NCBI GenBank assembly: GCA_022072445.1
Contig: JAJVHV010000007.1
Location: 214,126-252,434 of the forward strand
DNA: 38,309 bases
Source of the DNA: Phycisphaerae bacterium
GTDB lineage: Bacteria > Planctomycetota > Phycisphaerae > UBA1845 > Fen-1342
Direction: 5' to 3'
The notes under the pieces are model-generated. The model saw nothing but the letters and a program-made list of their open reading frames with translations, was not told the origin of the DNA and searched no databases. The position numbers were made by a program, and so were the translations under genes. Shown piece after piece: positions 16,773-25,554 of this stretch (positions are counted from its first letter, which is position 1; each line of letters starts with the position of its first letter).

Positions 16773-16819
16773 ACCGGCGTCGCCCACGCGGGCGTGGCCG
16801 GCGTGGCGGGGCGCGGCGA

Positions 16820-17608
16820 TCAAACCTCCGGTGTCTCCGGCGCGGCGCCGCTTGTCGAGCGCAGGGCTTCGTCGGCGACGCCCTCGAAGAGCACGGAGCC
16901 GACGCGGACCAGCGTGGCGCCCTCCTCGATGGCGACGGTGAAGTCCTGGCTCATGCCCATGGAGAGATGACGGCAGGCGGCGGTGACGCGTCGCCGGGCG
17001 TGCAGATCCTGTAACAGGGTGCGCAGGCGGGCGAAGTGCGGGCGGGCGCGCTGCGGGTCGGGGTGCAGCGGGGCCATGGTCATCAGGCCGCGGAGGCGGA
17101 GGCGTCGGAAGGCGGCGATCTCGTCGGCCAGCGCGGGAAGCTCTTCGGGGGTGACGCCCTGTTTGGCGGTCTCGCCGGCGACGCTGACTTCGATCAGCAC
17201 GTCGATTGGGAACGCGGCCGTGGCGCGGGCGTCGATTTCCTGCGCGAGCCGGAGCGAATCGACGGAGTGCACGATTCGGCAGCGGGCGAGCAGAGGTTTG
17301 ACCTTGTTGCGCTGCAAGTGGCCGATCATGTGCCAGCGGGCGGCTTGCGGCTCTTCGTCCAGGGGGCTGGGCGGGGCTTCGAAGACGGCGGCGCGCTGCA
17401 CGAGCTGGGTCACGCGGCTCTCGCCCAGGTCGCGCAGGCCGGCGGCGAGCAGCTCGGCGATCACGTCGCAACTGACGTACTTGGTGACGGCGATCAGCCG
17501 GACTTCGTCGCGGCTGCGTCCGGCGCGGGCCGCGGCGGCGGCGATCTGCTGCTGGACGTGCGCCAGGTTGTCGCGGAGGCGGCGCGCGGCGGCGTGCGGG
17601 AGGGGCAT
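16820..17608 (-). CDS. YggS/PROSC-family pyridoxal phosphate homeostasis protein
   Basis: A 262-residue fold-III PLP-binding protein of the YggS/PLPBP family, which keeps vitamin B6 and amino-acid pools balanced and has no firmly known enzymatic reaction. The PLP lysine is K43 in LIAVTKYVS. Other signatures are WHMIGHLQRNKVKPLL, VLIEVSVAGETAKQGV, the RGLMTMAPL segment, and near the end HLSMGMSQDF followed by GATLVRVGSVLFEG, the phosphate-binding part. Length is slightly above the usual 230 because of extra residues in the middle and at the C-terminus. It starts at ATG 17608. It diverges from the diadenylate cyclase gene with only 65 nt between. Confidence 0.93.
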   Translation of the reverse strand: MPLPHAAARRLRDNLAHVQQQIAAAAARAGRSRDEVRLIAVTKYVSCDVIAELLAAGLRDLGESRVTQLVQRAAVFEAPPSPLDEEPQAARWHMIGHLQRNKVKPLLARCRIVHSVDSLRLAQEIDARATAAFPIDVLIEVSVAGETAKQGVTPEELPALADEIAAFRRLRLRGLMTMAPLHPDPQRARPHFARLRTLLQDLHARRRVTAACRHLSMGMSQDFTVAIEEGATLVRVGSVLFEGVADEALRSTSGAAPETPEV

Positions 17609-17673
17609 GAGCGTGTCTCGCGACGACGCTCCGGATGGAGGGAGCGCGGGCGGCATTCTATACTGTGCGCGGC

Positions 17674-19503
17674 ATGCTCGACATCCTGAACATCCTTTAT
17701 CGCCGGCTGGTCAGCGACGACCCGTACGCGGTGGTCGTGGAGCTGACGCTGATCGCGCTGACGATCAACTGGTGCGTCAATCTGCTGCACGGGACGCGCG
17801 GGACGCGGCTGTTCAAGGGGCTGCTGATCGTGCTGATCGTGGCGACGCTGGGCGTGCGCATCCTGTCAGTGCAATTCGGGTGGACGCGGCTCGAGCTGCT
17901 GTATCGCAATTTCGTGATCGGACTGGGTTTCATGGCGCTGGTCGCGTTTCAGCCCGAGTTGCGGCGGGCGTTCATCCGGGCGGGCGACGTGCGGCTGCGG
18001 CGGCGGGGTTCGCCGCAGTCGAAGACGATTGCGGCGCTGGTGGAGTCGGCGGGGCATCTCTCGCGGCAGCGGCACGGGGCGCTGATCGCGATTCAGCGTG
18101 ACGTGGGGTTGGGGAACTGGGCGGAGAACGGCACGCCGATCTGGGCGGACGTTTCGGCGAATCTGATCAGTACGATTTTCTTTCCGAATTCGCCGCTGCA
18201 CGACCTGGGCGTGATCATCCACGGTTCGAAGGTGGTGGCGGCGAATTGCCAGTTTCCGGCGGCCGAGAGCGACGAGCTGGACGTCCGGCTGGGGAGCCGG
18301 CATCGGGCGGCGGTGGGGCTGAGCCTGGAGTCGGACGCGCTGGTGGTCGTGGTTTCGGAGGAGACGGGGACGATCTCGCTGGCGGACGGGGGCCGGCTGA
18401 CGCGTTTTCTGAGCATCGACGAGCTGGGCGCCGAGCTGACCGAGCGGCTGGCGGGAGTGCGCGACACGGCGCAGCGCGGGGCGCTGCGGATTCGCACGCT
18501 TTCGGATGCGTGGCGGCTGGCGCGGCGTGCGCTGGTGGTGGTGCCGCTGACGATCGTGATCTGGTACGTGGCGGACCAGGCCAGTCAGGTTGAATCGCCG
18601 GGCGTGAAAGTCGAGGTGCGGGCGAGCGCGGCGGCGCCGACGCACATGGTGGACATTGTGGCGCCGGAGCGGGCGACGTTCACGGTGGTCTTCCGCGGTT
18701 CGACGAGTTCGATGCGCGAGCTGATCGAGTCGAACGCGGGGCCGCTGGTCGTCGATTGGCGCGTGGACGAGAGCTGGCCGAACGCGAAATCGAACTCGAT
18801 TCCGGCGGCGGCGGTGATCGACGCGTCGGCGGCGGTGCAGAAGCGCGGCTTGCAGGTGCAGTCGGTGACGCCGGCGAATCTGCAGTTCATCGTTGACCGG
18901 TTGGAGACGATTGCGGTGCCGGTGCGGCTGGAGACGGGAGAGGTGAACGTGGCGGATGCTCAGGTGAACCCGGCGGAGGCGCGCGTCACGCTGCGGAGCC
19001 GCGAGTGGGCGCAACTCGCTCCGGGGCAGCGCTCGATCGCGGCGCCGGTCGAAGTGCCGCGCGAAGCGTTTGGGAGCGGCAAAGTGACGCAGCGCTCGGG
19101 CGTGACGCTGGCGCGGCGGGTGGGGGCGTTCACGGCGACGGCGGTGGAGCCGGCGACGGTCGACGTGAGCTTTCGCGTCATCGGGCGGACGGTGGGGCGG
19201 ACGCTGCGCGGCGTGCCGGTGAGCTGGCTGATTCCGGAGGCGCTGGAAGCCCGCTATCGCGTGGTGCCGAGGGACGTGGCCGATCTGCTGGTGGACGTGG
19301 ACGTCGAGGGGGACAAGTCGGCGGTTGACGCGCTTGATCCGCAGGCGGTGGTGGCCTATGTGCAGATCACCGGGGACATGTACGTGCCGGGGGCCAGCGC
19401 CTGGCAGACGGTCGAAGTGCAACTGACGCTGCCGGCGGGAGTCAGCATGCTGAACCGACCGCGGCTGCAATTGCGCCTCGAAGAGCGCGCCGGGCAACCA
19501 TGA
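17674..19503 (+). CDS. Diadenylate cyclase (CdaA-type DAC) fused to a CdaR/YbbR-like region
   Basis: A 609-residue membrane protein. The N-terminal part (1-100) has about three membrane helices and ends in the CdaA-like FQPELRRAF. A DisA_N/DAC domain follows (about 110-250), with GALIAI, SPLHDLGVII (174-182), the nucleotide-binding RHRAA (209-213) and VSEETGTISLA. The usual DGA motif reads DLG at 177-179, so two of three residues are replaced although the Asp remains. A further membrane helix (286-301) leads into an extracytoplasmic region of about 300 residues with YbbR-like beta-rich repeats, similar to CdaR, normally a separate partner encoded next to cdaA. It would make c-di-AMP from two ATP if active. 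It is translationally coupled to the downstream gene (ATGA). Confidence 0.85.
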   Translation: MLDILNILYRRLVSDDPYAVVVELTLIALTINWCVNLLHGTRGTRLFKGLLIVLIVATLGVRILSVQFGWTRLELLYRNFVIGLGFMALVAFQPELRRAFIRAGDVRLRRRGSPQSKTIAALVESAGHLSRQRHGALIAIQRDVGLGNWAENGTPIWADVSANLISTIFFPNSPLHDLGVIIHGSKVVAANCQFPAAESDELDVRLGSRHRAAVGLSLESDALVVVVSEETGTISLADGGRLTRFLSIDELGAELTERLAGVRDTAQRGALRIRTLSDAWRLARRALVVVPLTIVIWYVADQASQVESPGVKVEVRASAAAPTHMVDIVAPERATFTVVFRGSTSSMRELIESNAGPLVVDWRVDESWPNAKSNSIPAAAVIDASAAVQKRGLQVQSVTPANLQFIVDRLETIAVPVRLETGEVNVADAQVNPAEARVTLRSREWAQLAPGQRSIAAPVEVPREAFGSGKVTQRSGVTLARRVGAFTATAVEPATVDVSFRVIGRTVGRTLRGVPVSWLIPEALEARYRVVPRDVADLLVDVDVEGDKSAVDALDPQAVVAYVQITGDMYVPGASAWQTVEVQLTLPAGVSMLNRPRLQLRLEERAGQP

Positions 19504-20255
19504 GCCGCGCCCCTCAACGACAGCCAGCTCTGATCTACTGCGACGAGCAACTGTTCGTCGTGGACAAGCCGGCCGGAGTGCTCTCGGCGCCGGGGCGCGA
19601 TCAGCCGGAGACGATCTTCACGCTGCTGCGCGGACACGCACCGATCGGCGCGGACGAGAGTCTGCGGCTGGTGCATCGGCTGGACCAGGAGGCGAGCGGC
19701 GTGATGATCGGGGCGCGCACGCTGCCGGCGCAGCGGGCGCTGATCCGCCAGTTCGCCGCGGGCACGGTCGAAAAGGTGTATCTGGCGATCGTGCGCGGGT
19801 ACGTCGCGGGCGACGGCGAGGTTGACCTGAAAATCGCGCCGAGCCGGCGGAGCATGCGGATGCGCGTCGCCGGCAACGGCAAGCCCAGCCGGACGGTCTA
19901 CCGCGTCATTCAGAGGCTCGTCGGGCACACGCTGCTGGAGTGCCGGCCGGTCACAGGCCGGACGCATCAGATTCGCGTGCACCTGGCGGCGATCGGGCAT
20001 CCGCTGGCGGTCGATCCGCTCTACGGCGGGGCGGCGGCACTGATGCTGTCGGATTTCAAACCGACCTATCGTCCGAGCCAGCGACACGATGAATTCCCGC
20101 TGATCGCGCGGCTGACGCTGCACGCGGCGCGGATTTCATTTCTGCATCCGCACGACGGTCGGGAGATGACGTTCTCGGCTGATCCGCCGAAGGATTTCAG
20201 GGCGACGGTGCGGCAGTTAGCGCGGCTGAGCAACCGCACCGTGAAGAGCGAATAG
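19500..20255 (+). CDS. RluA-family RNA pseudouridine synthase
   Basis: A 251-residue enzyme that isomerises uridine to pseudouridine in rRNA or tRNA. The catalytic Asp is D62 in LVHRLDQEASGVM. Other signatures are VVDKPAGVLSAPG, KVYLAIVRG, and TGRTHQIRVHLAAIGHPLAV followed by DPLYGG. There is no N-terminal S4 domain, so it resembles the shorter RluA/TruC-like members rather than RluD; the target site cannot be told. Its ATG overlaps the stop codon of the diadenylate cyclase gene (ATGA), so the two are co-transcribed. Confidence 0.92.
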   Translation: MSRAPQRQPALIYCDEQLFVVDKPAGVLSAPGRDQPETIFTLLRGHAPIGADESLRLVHRLDQEASGVMIGARTLPAQRALIRQFAAGTVEKVYLAIVRGYVAGDGEVDLKIAPSRRSMRMRVAGNGKPSRTVYRVIQRLVGHTLLECRPVTGRTHQIRVHLAAIGHPLAVDPLYGGAAALMLSDFKPTYRPSQRHDEFPLIARLTLHAARISFLHPHDGREMTFSADPPKDFRATVRQLARLSNRTVKSE

Positions 20256-20341
20256 CGAGTTCAGAAAACCAATTGAACTGCGACGCCGCCTTGTTCGGCA
20301 AGCCGCCCAATTCGGTATTCGCTATTCGACACTCGCTATTC
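20250..20341. repeat. Inverted repeat between convergent genes, overlapping the RluA-type stop codon
   Basis: GAATAGCGAG (20250-20259) includes the TAG stop codon and is exactly matched by CTCGCTATTC (20332-20341), with 72 nt between. A TTCGCTATTC unit also repeats at 20318-20327. The sequence is AT-richer than its surroundings. It may be a mobile intergenic repeat or a loose bidirectional terminator between the convergent RluA-type and glycosyltransferase genes. Confidence 0.45.
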
Positions 20342-20371
20342 ACCGTGGCCGCGGCGGGCTGACGCTACGGC

Positions 20372-22453
20372 TCAGTCGGGCGCGAGCAGCGCGTCGAGCC
20401 GCGTCTGGTCAATCTCGTAGACGAAGACCGACCGGCCCGCCAGCGCGTCGGGCGGCGACCGGCGCAGCGCGGTCGTCAGTCGCATGAACGTCAGCATCTC
20501 AAGCCGCCGAATGTCCGGCGGGCTCAACGTCTCGTTGCCGCCCGACTTCATGCGTCGTAACAGGTCGGCGTAGTCGCGATTCAGCGCCGCCGTCCAGTTG
20601 TTCGCCTGCGGCAGCGGCGCCAGATCGACCACGAACAGCCGCAGACAGCTCGCGCTGAAGGCGTAAACACCGGGGGTGAGCGCCGCGGTCGAACTGTCGG
20701 GCGGGGCGTTGGCGCTGGGCAGGTAGCGGGCGCTGACGCCATACGCCGCCGGATCGCCCATGCCGAAGTAGGAGAGCTTCAGCTCGCGCCAGGCGGGCTC
20801 GTCGGCGTGCGCGCGCTGCAGCGCGGCGAGCTTGAGCATGTCCTGTCCCCAGTCGAGGTTGCTGTCGACCGCGACGTAGGCGGCCCGCTCGGGCGACTCG
20901 CAGATCTCGTTGAAGTACGCCAGCTCGTTCGGGTGCGCGCGCCCTGCGCCGATGACCAGCCACAGCGCCAGCGCCGCCAGCCCGACGCGGTCGCCGCGCG
21001 CTCCGTGCGCGAGCCGGGCTGCGGCCCCCGCCGCCGCCACGATCATGAACGGCTCGATCGGCAGAAGGTGGCGGTGGCCGAGGTTGTAGCCGCTCAGGAC
21101 GGCGGACAGCCCGTAGCTGGCGACGGCGCCGCTCGCGGCGAGCACCCACGGGTCGCAGCGCGCGAGCGCCGCACGCCAGTTCGACGAGCGCGGCGACGCG
21201 CTTCGCGACGGGCGGCGCAGCAGTGCCAGCAGCAGCAGGACGAGCAGCGGCAGCGGCGTCTTGACCGCCAGAAGGACTGGAAAGTAGAGCCACGAGCCGC
21301 CGAAGACGGTCTTGCCCATGAAGTACGACCCGCGGTCTCGCGCGACGCGCGCGTTGTATGCCAATCCCCAGATCATCGGTTCGGGCAGCGCGCGTGCCGC
21401 GCGCAGCAGCGTCGCGGCCCGCGCCGTCACGCCGCCGCCGGCGAGCGCCCACTCCCAGTCGCCGCGGGCCGGATCGCGGTACGGTACGAAAGGGCGAAAG
21501 CCCGCGGCGTCGGCGGCGGGGACGATGCGGAAGCGGAAGCCGTAGCACGCCCAGATCGACGCGACGCCTGTGATCGCCGCGATCGTCAGCAGCAGCGCCG
21601 CGGGCGCGACGCGGCGTGGATGCGCGGCGACGGGATCGCCTCTGTTGCTGGCGGAGGCGGGCTCGGGATCGCCTTTCTCGCTGGCCGGGCCGTCGGCATG
21701 GTCGGCCCAGCGCCTCAGCAGCCACGCTGCCAGCAAGCCGGGGATGACGAGAACGAACGAGAATTTCATGACGCTGGCGACTCCGCCGACGGCGCCGGCG
21801 AGTGCCGCGCTGCCGAACGTGGGCCGCGCGATGAAGCGTGCGGCCGCGGCCGTCGCCACGAAGATGCCCAGCGCACCCGCCATGTCGGTGGTTACGAGGC
21901 TGCCATGTGCGATCATGGCGGGCGAAAGCGCCGCGAGCGTCGCGGCGGCGATCGCCGCGACCGGCCGTCGGGAATCGGCGGCGCCCGCTCCCAAGGGTGA
22001 GTTTGCGCTTTCGCGCTGCCCGCCGGCAGTTCGCCATGCCGCGACGACAATGGCGATCAGCAGCAGCGCAGCGAGGATCGTGATCATGCCGCGGGCTGGA
22101 AGCAGCAGGCGCAACGGCTGATTGTGCTGGTACAGCCAGCGGTACGCGATGTGCCAAGTGGCGCTTTCGCGCCATTCCTCGGGCGTCGCGATGTCGCGCG
22201 GCGCGCGGGCGTCGATCGCCAGTAGTGGCAGCGCCGCCCAACACTGGCCCAGGTGCGGATGCTCGGGTACGAATCGGTGATCGCCGCGCGTCAGCTTCAC
22301 GTATCCGGCCAGGAGATGCGATTGCTCATCGTACGTGTCGGACGACGACGACGCGTTCGAGCGGCAGAGCAGGATGTAGGTCAGCAACATCGCGGGCACG
22401 ACGATGATGGCGAACAGGTGCACGCGGCGTAAGGGGCCCGGATGGCGCGACAT
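20372..22453 (-). CDS. Membrane glycosyltransferase, GT39/ArnT-like
   Basis: A 693-residue polytopic protein with roughly 11-12 membrane helices. The first extracytoplasmic loop carries the acidic pair expected of GT-C enzymes (DTYDEQSHLLAGYVKL), followed by EHPHLGQ, both typical of dolichyl-phosphate-mannose-mannosyltransferase or ArnT-like families that use lipid-linked sugars. Other conserved-looking patches are SGYNLGHRHLLPIEPFMI and VDSNLDWGQDMLKLAAL. The product probably glycosylates a lipid or protein on the outer face of the inner membrane; donor and acceptor are unknown. A Pro/Gly/Ala-rich cytoplasmic linker near residue 250 (SEKGDPEPASASNRGDP) looks low in complexity. It is alone on its strand here and diverges from the beta-helix gene. 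Confidence 0.8.
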   Translation of the reverse strand: MSRHPGPLRRVHLFAIIVVPAMLLTYILLCRSNASSSSDTYDEQSHLLAGYVKLTRGDHRFVPEHPHLGQCWAALPLLAIDARAPRDIATPEEWRESATWHIAYRWLYQHNQPLRLLLPARGMITILAALLLIAIVVAAWRTAGGQRESANSPLGAGAADSRRPVAAIAAATLAALSPAMIAHGSLVTTDMAGALGIFVATAAAARFIARPTFGSAALAGAVGGVASVMKFSFVLVIPGLLAAWLLRRWADHADGPASEKGDPEPASASNRGDPVAAHPRRVAPAALLLTIAAITGVASIWACYGFRFRIVPAADAAGFRPFVPYRDPARGDWEWALAGGGVTARAATLLRAARALPEPMIWGLAYNARVARDRGSYFMGKTVFGGSWLYFPVLLAVKTPLPLLVLLLLALLRRPSRSASPRSSNWRAALARCDPWVLAASGAVASYGLSAVLSGYNLGHRHLLPIEPFMIVAAAGAAARLAHGARGDRVGLAALALWLVIGAGRAHPNELAYFNEICESPERAAYVAVDSNLDWGQDMLKLAALQRAHADEPAWRELKLSYFGMGDPAAYGVSARYLPSANAPPDSSTAALTPGVYAFSASCLRLFVVDLAPLPQANNWTAALNRDYADLLRRMKSGGNETLSPPDIRRLEMLTFMRLTTALRRSPPDALAGRSVFVYEIDQTRLDALLAPD

Positions 22454-22631
22454 GCTGGCGAATTGGGCGCGCGAACGCCGACAAGTGCAATCCCGCGCCG
22501 GCCTACCCCGTCCGCGGTCCGCGCTGGACCGGACGCGACGAATCGCCAGTCTCCCCGCCGGAACCGCTAACGGTAGCTCCGAACTCCTCGAACACGTCGG
22601 GAGTCTCTGGAATCTCTACCGCCGGTCCGTT

Positions 22632-22637
22632 TATAAT
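22632..22637 (+). promoter_or_regulatory. Candidate -10 box TATAAT upstream of the beta-helix gene
   Basis: A perfect TATAAT sits 38 nt before the ATG at 22675, inside an AT-rich island in GC-rich DNA. No good TTGACA-like -35 is at 17 nt spacing, so it may be an extended or activator-dependent promoter. It would serve the rightward run that begins with the beta-helix gene. Confidence 0.45.
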
Positions 22638-22674
22638 GTCGCCGCATATTTTACCGCTCGAGCCGGAGAAGACG

Positions 22675-23994
22675 ATGATCGCCGCCCCCATTCTGGCTGC
22701 CGTAACGCTGCTTTCCGTTTCGACCGCCAGCCGCACGTTTTACGTCAGCGCTGTGAGCGGTAACGACGCATGGAGCGGAACCGAGGCGTGGTGGGATGGC
22801 GAGAGCGGCGGGCCCAAGAGCACGATCCAGGCGGCGATCGACGCGGCGGCGGATGGCGACACGATCATCGTCGAAGATGGGACCTACAGCGGCGTGGGGA
22901 ACCGCGATCTCAACTTCAAATGCAAACAACTCCTGCTCTACAGCGCCGGCGGCCCCGACAACTGCATCATCGACTGCGAGTATCTGGGCTCCGGCTTCAT
23001 CTTCGACGCCTGCGACACCCGCAACACCTGGGTGCAGGGCTTCACCATCACGCACGGCAGCCACCCCGACGGCGGCGGAATCCGCTGCGACGGCGGCAGC
23101 CCGACCATTCGGCACTGCCGCGTGGTCGCCAACATCGGCGGCGGGATCGGGGTCGACGGCGGCACGCCGTTGATCTCGTGCTGCAACGTCGACAACAATT
23201 CGAATCTGAACGCCGGCGCGGGCATTCGGCTGTTCGCTTCCGACGCCGTCATCATCGCTTCGCAGGTGCGGGGCAACTCGGCGACTGGCAACCCGTTCAC
23301 GGGCAACGGCGGCGGCATCAGCATCGTCAGCGGCATGCCCCACGTCTCGACCACCACGATCAGCGCCAATGTCGCCGATGTCTCCGGCGGCGGGCTCTAC
23401 GTCGAAGATTCATTCGCCATTGTCGAGAACTGCCTCATTTCCGGAAACCTGGCGGGCGAGGGCGGCGGCGGGGTGTACTGCACGGTCGACGTGACGCTGC
23501 GCAACTGCAACATCGTCGACAACGTCGCGGCGGCGCGCGGCGGCGGATTGAACGTGACCACCGACGTCGGTGCTCCCACCGCGGTTAACACGATCTTCTG
23601 GGGAAACGACGCGCCGCTTGGCCGGCAGATCTCGGTCGGATTTGGCAGCGTCACAACCAGCGAAGGCGAGGCCTCCGTAACCATCAGCTTCTGCGACGTC
23701 GCCGGCGGTCAGGCGGGCGTGGCGGCCGACACCGGCTTCGACCTGCGGTGGGGTGATGGCAACCTCGAGCTTGATCCGCTTTTCAAGGACCAGGCCCGCG
23801 AGCACCTGCGCATCTTCTCGCCATGTTTCAACGCCGGCGACCCGGGCGGCTCATACGACGGCGAGGCCGACATCGACGGCCAGCCGCGCGTGTTCAACAA
23901 CCGCGTCGACATCGGCGCCGATGAAATCTGGATCACCGACGCGACCGACGTGCGCAGCGGCGGCCAGCGCCAGGGTGGGCCGGGGAATCCGTAG
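22675..23994 (+). CDS. Secreted right-handed beta-helix protein
   Basis: A 439-residue exported protein. A signal peptide (MIAAPILAAVTLLSVSTAS) is followed by RTFYVSAVSGNDAWSGTEAW, the start typical of DUF1565-like/pectate-lyase-like parallel beta-helix proteins. The body has repeated turns with Gly clusters and Asn/Cys ladders (GGGIRCDGGSPTIRHCRVV, GGGISIVSGMPHVSTTTI, GGGGVYCTVDVTLRNCNI). The end (NAGDPGGSYDGEADIDGQPR, then NNRVDIGADE) is the usual closing module of planctomycete surface proteins. The start ATG follows CGGAGAAG. Function is not determinable: it may bind or cut polysaccharide, but no catalytic residues are recognisable. There is no C-terminal anchor or calcium repeat, unlike the protein at 28471. 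Confidence 0.85.
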   Translation: MIAAPILAAVTLLSVSTASRTFYVSAVSGNDAWSGTEAWWDGESGGPKSTIQAAIDAAADGDTIIVEDGTYSGVGNRDLNFKCKQLLLYSAGGPDNCIIDCEYLGSGFIFDACDTRNTWVQGFTITHGSHPDGGGIRCDGGSPTIRHCRVVANIGGGIGVDGGTPLISCCNVDNNSNLNAGAGIRLFASDAVIIASQVRGNSATGNPFTGNGGGISIVSGMPHVSTTTISANVADVSGGGLYVEDSFAIVENCLISGNLAGEGGGGVYCTVDVTLRNCNIVDNVAAARGGGLNVTTDVGAPTAVNTIFWGNDAPLGRQISVGFGSVTTSEGEASVTISFCDVAGGQAGVAADTGFDLRWGDGNLELDPLFKDQAREHLRIFSPCFNAGDPGGSYDGEADIDGQPRVFNNRVDIGADEIWITDATDVRSGGQRQGGPGNP

Positions 23995-24016
23995 GTGATT
24001 GAATACTGAGGGGGCG

Positions 24017-25363
24017 ATGTCACGCGGCGGTGCCCGCTACAACCTCGAGTGCCGAGACGCGGTTCACGGGTTTGTCTACCTGAGCGAAGCGGAATGGGCG
24101 ATCGTCGACTGCCCGACCTACCAGCGTCTACGTGACATCCGACAGCTCGCGATGGCGCATCTGGTCTACCCCGGCGCGACGCATGCACGTTTTGAACATT
24201 CGCTCGGGTGTGTCCATCTGTCAGACCGGATCTACTCCGCACTCCGCAGACAGGTTGCCCAGGAGACGTGTCCCAACTTCGCTCAAGCCTTTCGTGCAAA
24301 TGACGAGCAAGAGCAGCGCGGGCTCGAGGTCCTTCGCCTTGCCGCGCTGCTGCACGACCTAGGGCACACACCATTTTCGCATTCAGGCGAGCACTTGATG
24401 CCGGAGCGCCAACTGGCCGGCGGACCGCGCAAGGTCAAACACGAGGACATGACCGAAAAACTCATTCGCGAGACGGAGATTCGCGACAAACTCGAGTCGC
24501 TCCGCCCCGGAACAACCGAAGAAGTAATCGCCGTAGCCACTTCGCCTGAGCAGTCGAGACTGCCAGAGAGATCGAACTCATCGTGGTTTCGGTTTCTAAA
24601 CGACATCCTAACCGGCGAACTCGGTGCCGACCGGATGGATTACCTCCTGCGCGACGCTACGCACTCGGGCCAAAGTGCCGGGCTTTTCGATTACCGCAAA
24701 CTGATCGACTCGATGACGATCGTGCCACCGCCCCAAGAGGCCGGTGACGAGTATCGACTCGGTCTCGACGGTGCCGGTTGGTTGGTTGCCGAGCAGATGG
24801 TCGCCGCGCGCTACCTGATGTATGTCGCGCTGTACTTCCACAAGACCAAGCGCATCTACGAGATTCATCTGGAACGGTTCCTCGCACGCTGGCTGGAGGC
24901 GCGCTTCAAGGAACCGTTCTTCCCGGTCGACAAGCCAGACGAGTACGTGAAGCTGACAGACAGTCTCGTCTGGGCCGGAATCTACGAGGCTGCATGCTCA
25001 GACGATCGCAGAATGCGGACGCTCGCGCGACCATTCGTGGATCGTACCCACTTCCGCCTCGCGTTCGAACTGCTCCCGGTGGACAACATCGACGCGGCGA
25101 ACACGGCGGAGACCCTCGGTCAACTGATGAAGGACGCGTATTCGCTGCTGGACGAGCGCATTGTCGATCCCCAGGAACGCATGCACGACGCATACGCGCG
25201 GGCGCTGGAGCGCCTCTTGAAACGGCGCACTCCCCGGGTCTGGAACAAAAGCCGCTTTGACAAACTCGTCCAGGCAGCCAATACTTTTGTTAGGGATAAG
25301 TTTGGAAGTCACGCATATGTTCTGCCCGATCAGGCAAGCCACCATGCCGCGAAGTTCTTCTGA
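24017..25363 (+). CDS. HD-domain phosphohydrolase (COG1078/SAMHD1-like, YwfO type)
   Basis: A 448-residue protein of the HD dNTP/nucleotide phosphohydrolase group. Metal ligands fit the H...HD...D pattern: H61 in THARFEHSLG, H113-D114 in LLHDLGHTPFSHSGE, and Asp in GELGADRMDYLLRDA (205/208). The N-terminal RDAVHGFVYLSEAEWAIVD and YQRLRDIRQLAMAHLVYPG are typical. A strong GAGGGGG precedes the ATG at 24017. It begins 22 nt after the beta-helix gene and is followed by a YwgA-like gene. Unusually, the frame stays open and protein-like for 59 codons after its TGA, so the protein may be a truncated version of a longer family form. Base composition looks less GC-rich than the neighbours. The substrate (dNTP or another nucleotide) is unknown. 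Confidence 0.85.
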   Translation: MSRGGARYNLECRDAVHGFVYLSEAEWAIVDCPTYQRLRDIRQLAMAHLVYPGATHARFEHSLGCVHLSDRIYSALRRQVAQETCPNFAQAFRANDEQEQRGLEVLRLAALLHDLGHTPFSHSGEHLMPERQLAGGPRKVKHEDMTEKLIRETEIRDKLESLRPGTTEEVIAVATSPEQSRLPERSNSSWFRFLNDILTGELGADRMDYLLRDATHSGQSAGLFDYRKLIDSMTIVPPPQEAGDEYRLGLDGAGWLVAEQMVAARYLMYVALYFHKTKRIYEIHLERFLARWLEARFKEPFFPVDKPDEYVKLTDSLVWAGIYEAACSDDRRMRTLARPFVDRTHFRLAFELLPVDNIDAANTAETLGQLMKDAYSLLDERIVDPQERMHDAYARALERLLKRRTPRVWNKSRFDKLVQAANTFVRDKFGSHAYVLPDQASHHAAKFF

Positions 25364-25543
25364 GCGAAGGACAAGATATGGGTGTACCTGAATGAACGAA
25401 CACGATATCTTGATGAATTGTCGGAAATCGTGTCGGGCATGCCCGATAAAATCTGGCGTGGCCGCATTTACTGCGACAGATCGCACTGCCAGGAGGTGAG
25501 ACGCCACTGCGAAGAGTGGTTGGAGACGCACCCAAACAGGTGA
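25364..25543 (+). pseudogene. In-frame continuation of the HD phosphohydrolase gene after its TGA
   Basis: Reading on in the same frame after the TGA at 25361-25363 gives 59 sense codons, then TGA at 25541. The translation is strongly protein-like: it begins AKDKIWVYLNERTRYLDELS, continues EIVSGMPDKIWRGRIYC and ends EEWLETHPNR, with Trp, Tyr, Cys and His and none of the Arg/Ala bias of shadow frames. The end falls 11 nt before the ATG of the next gene, overlapping its ribosome binding site. The ancestral HD gene therefore probably ended here. The TGA could be a nonsense mutation, a read-through site or a sequence error. Confidence 0.6.
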
Positions 25544-25554
25544 GGGAGAACCGC

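Noticed and set aside
16773-16819. Terminator between the kinase and YggS-type genes
   Set aside because: CCACGC-GG-GCGTGG can pair, but the stem is only 6 bp with a 2-nt loop and there is no U-run, so it is not reported as a terminator.
25361-25363. TGA as a selenocysteine codon in the HD protein
   Set aside because: No SECIS-like hairpin is visible just 3' of the TGA and the family has no known Sec position there; a nonsense change or read-through is simpler.
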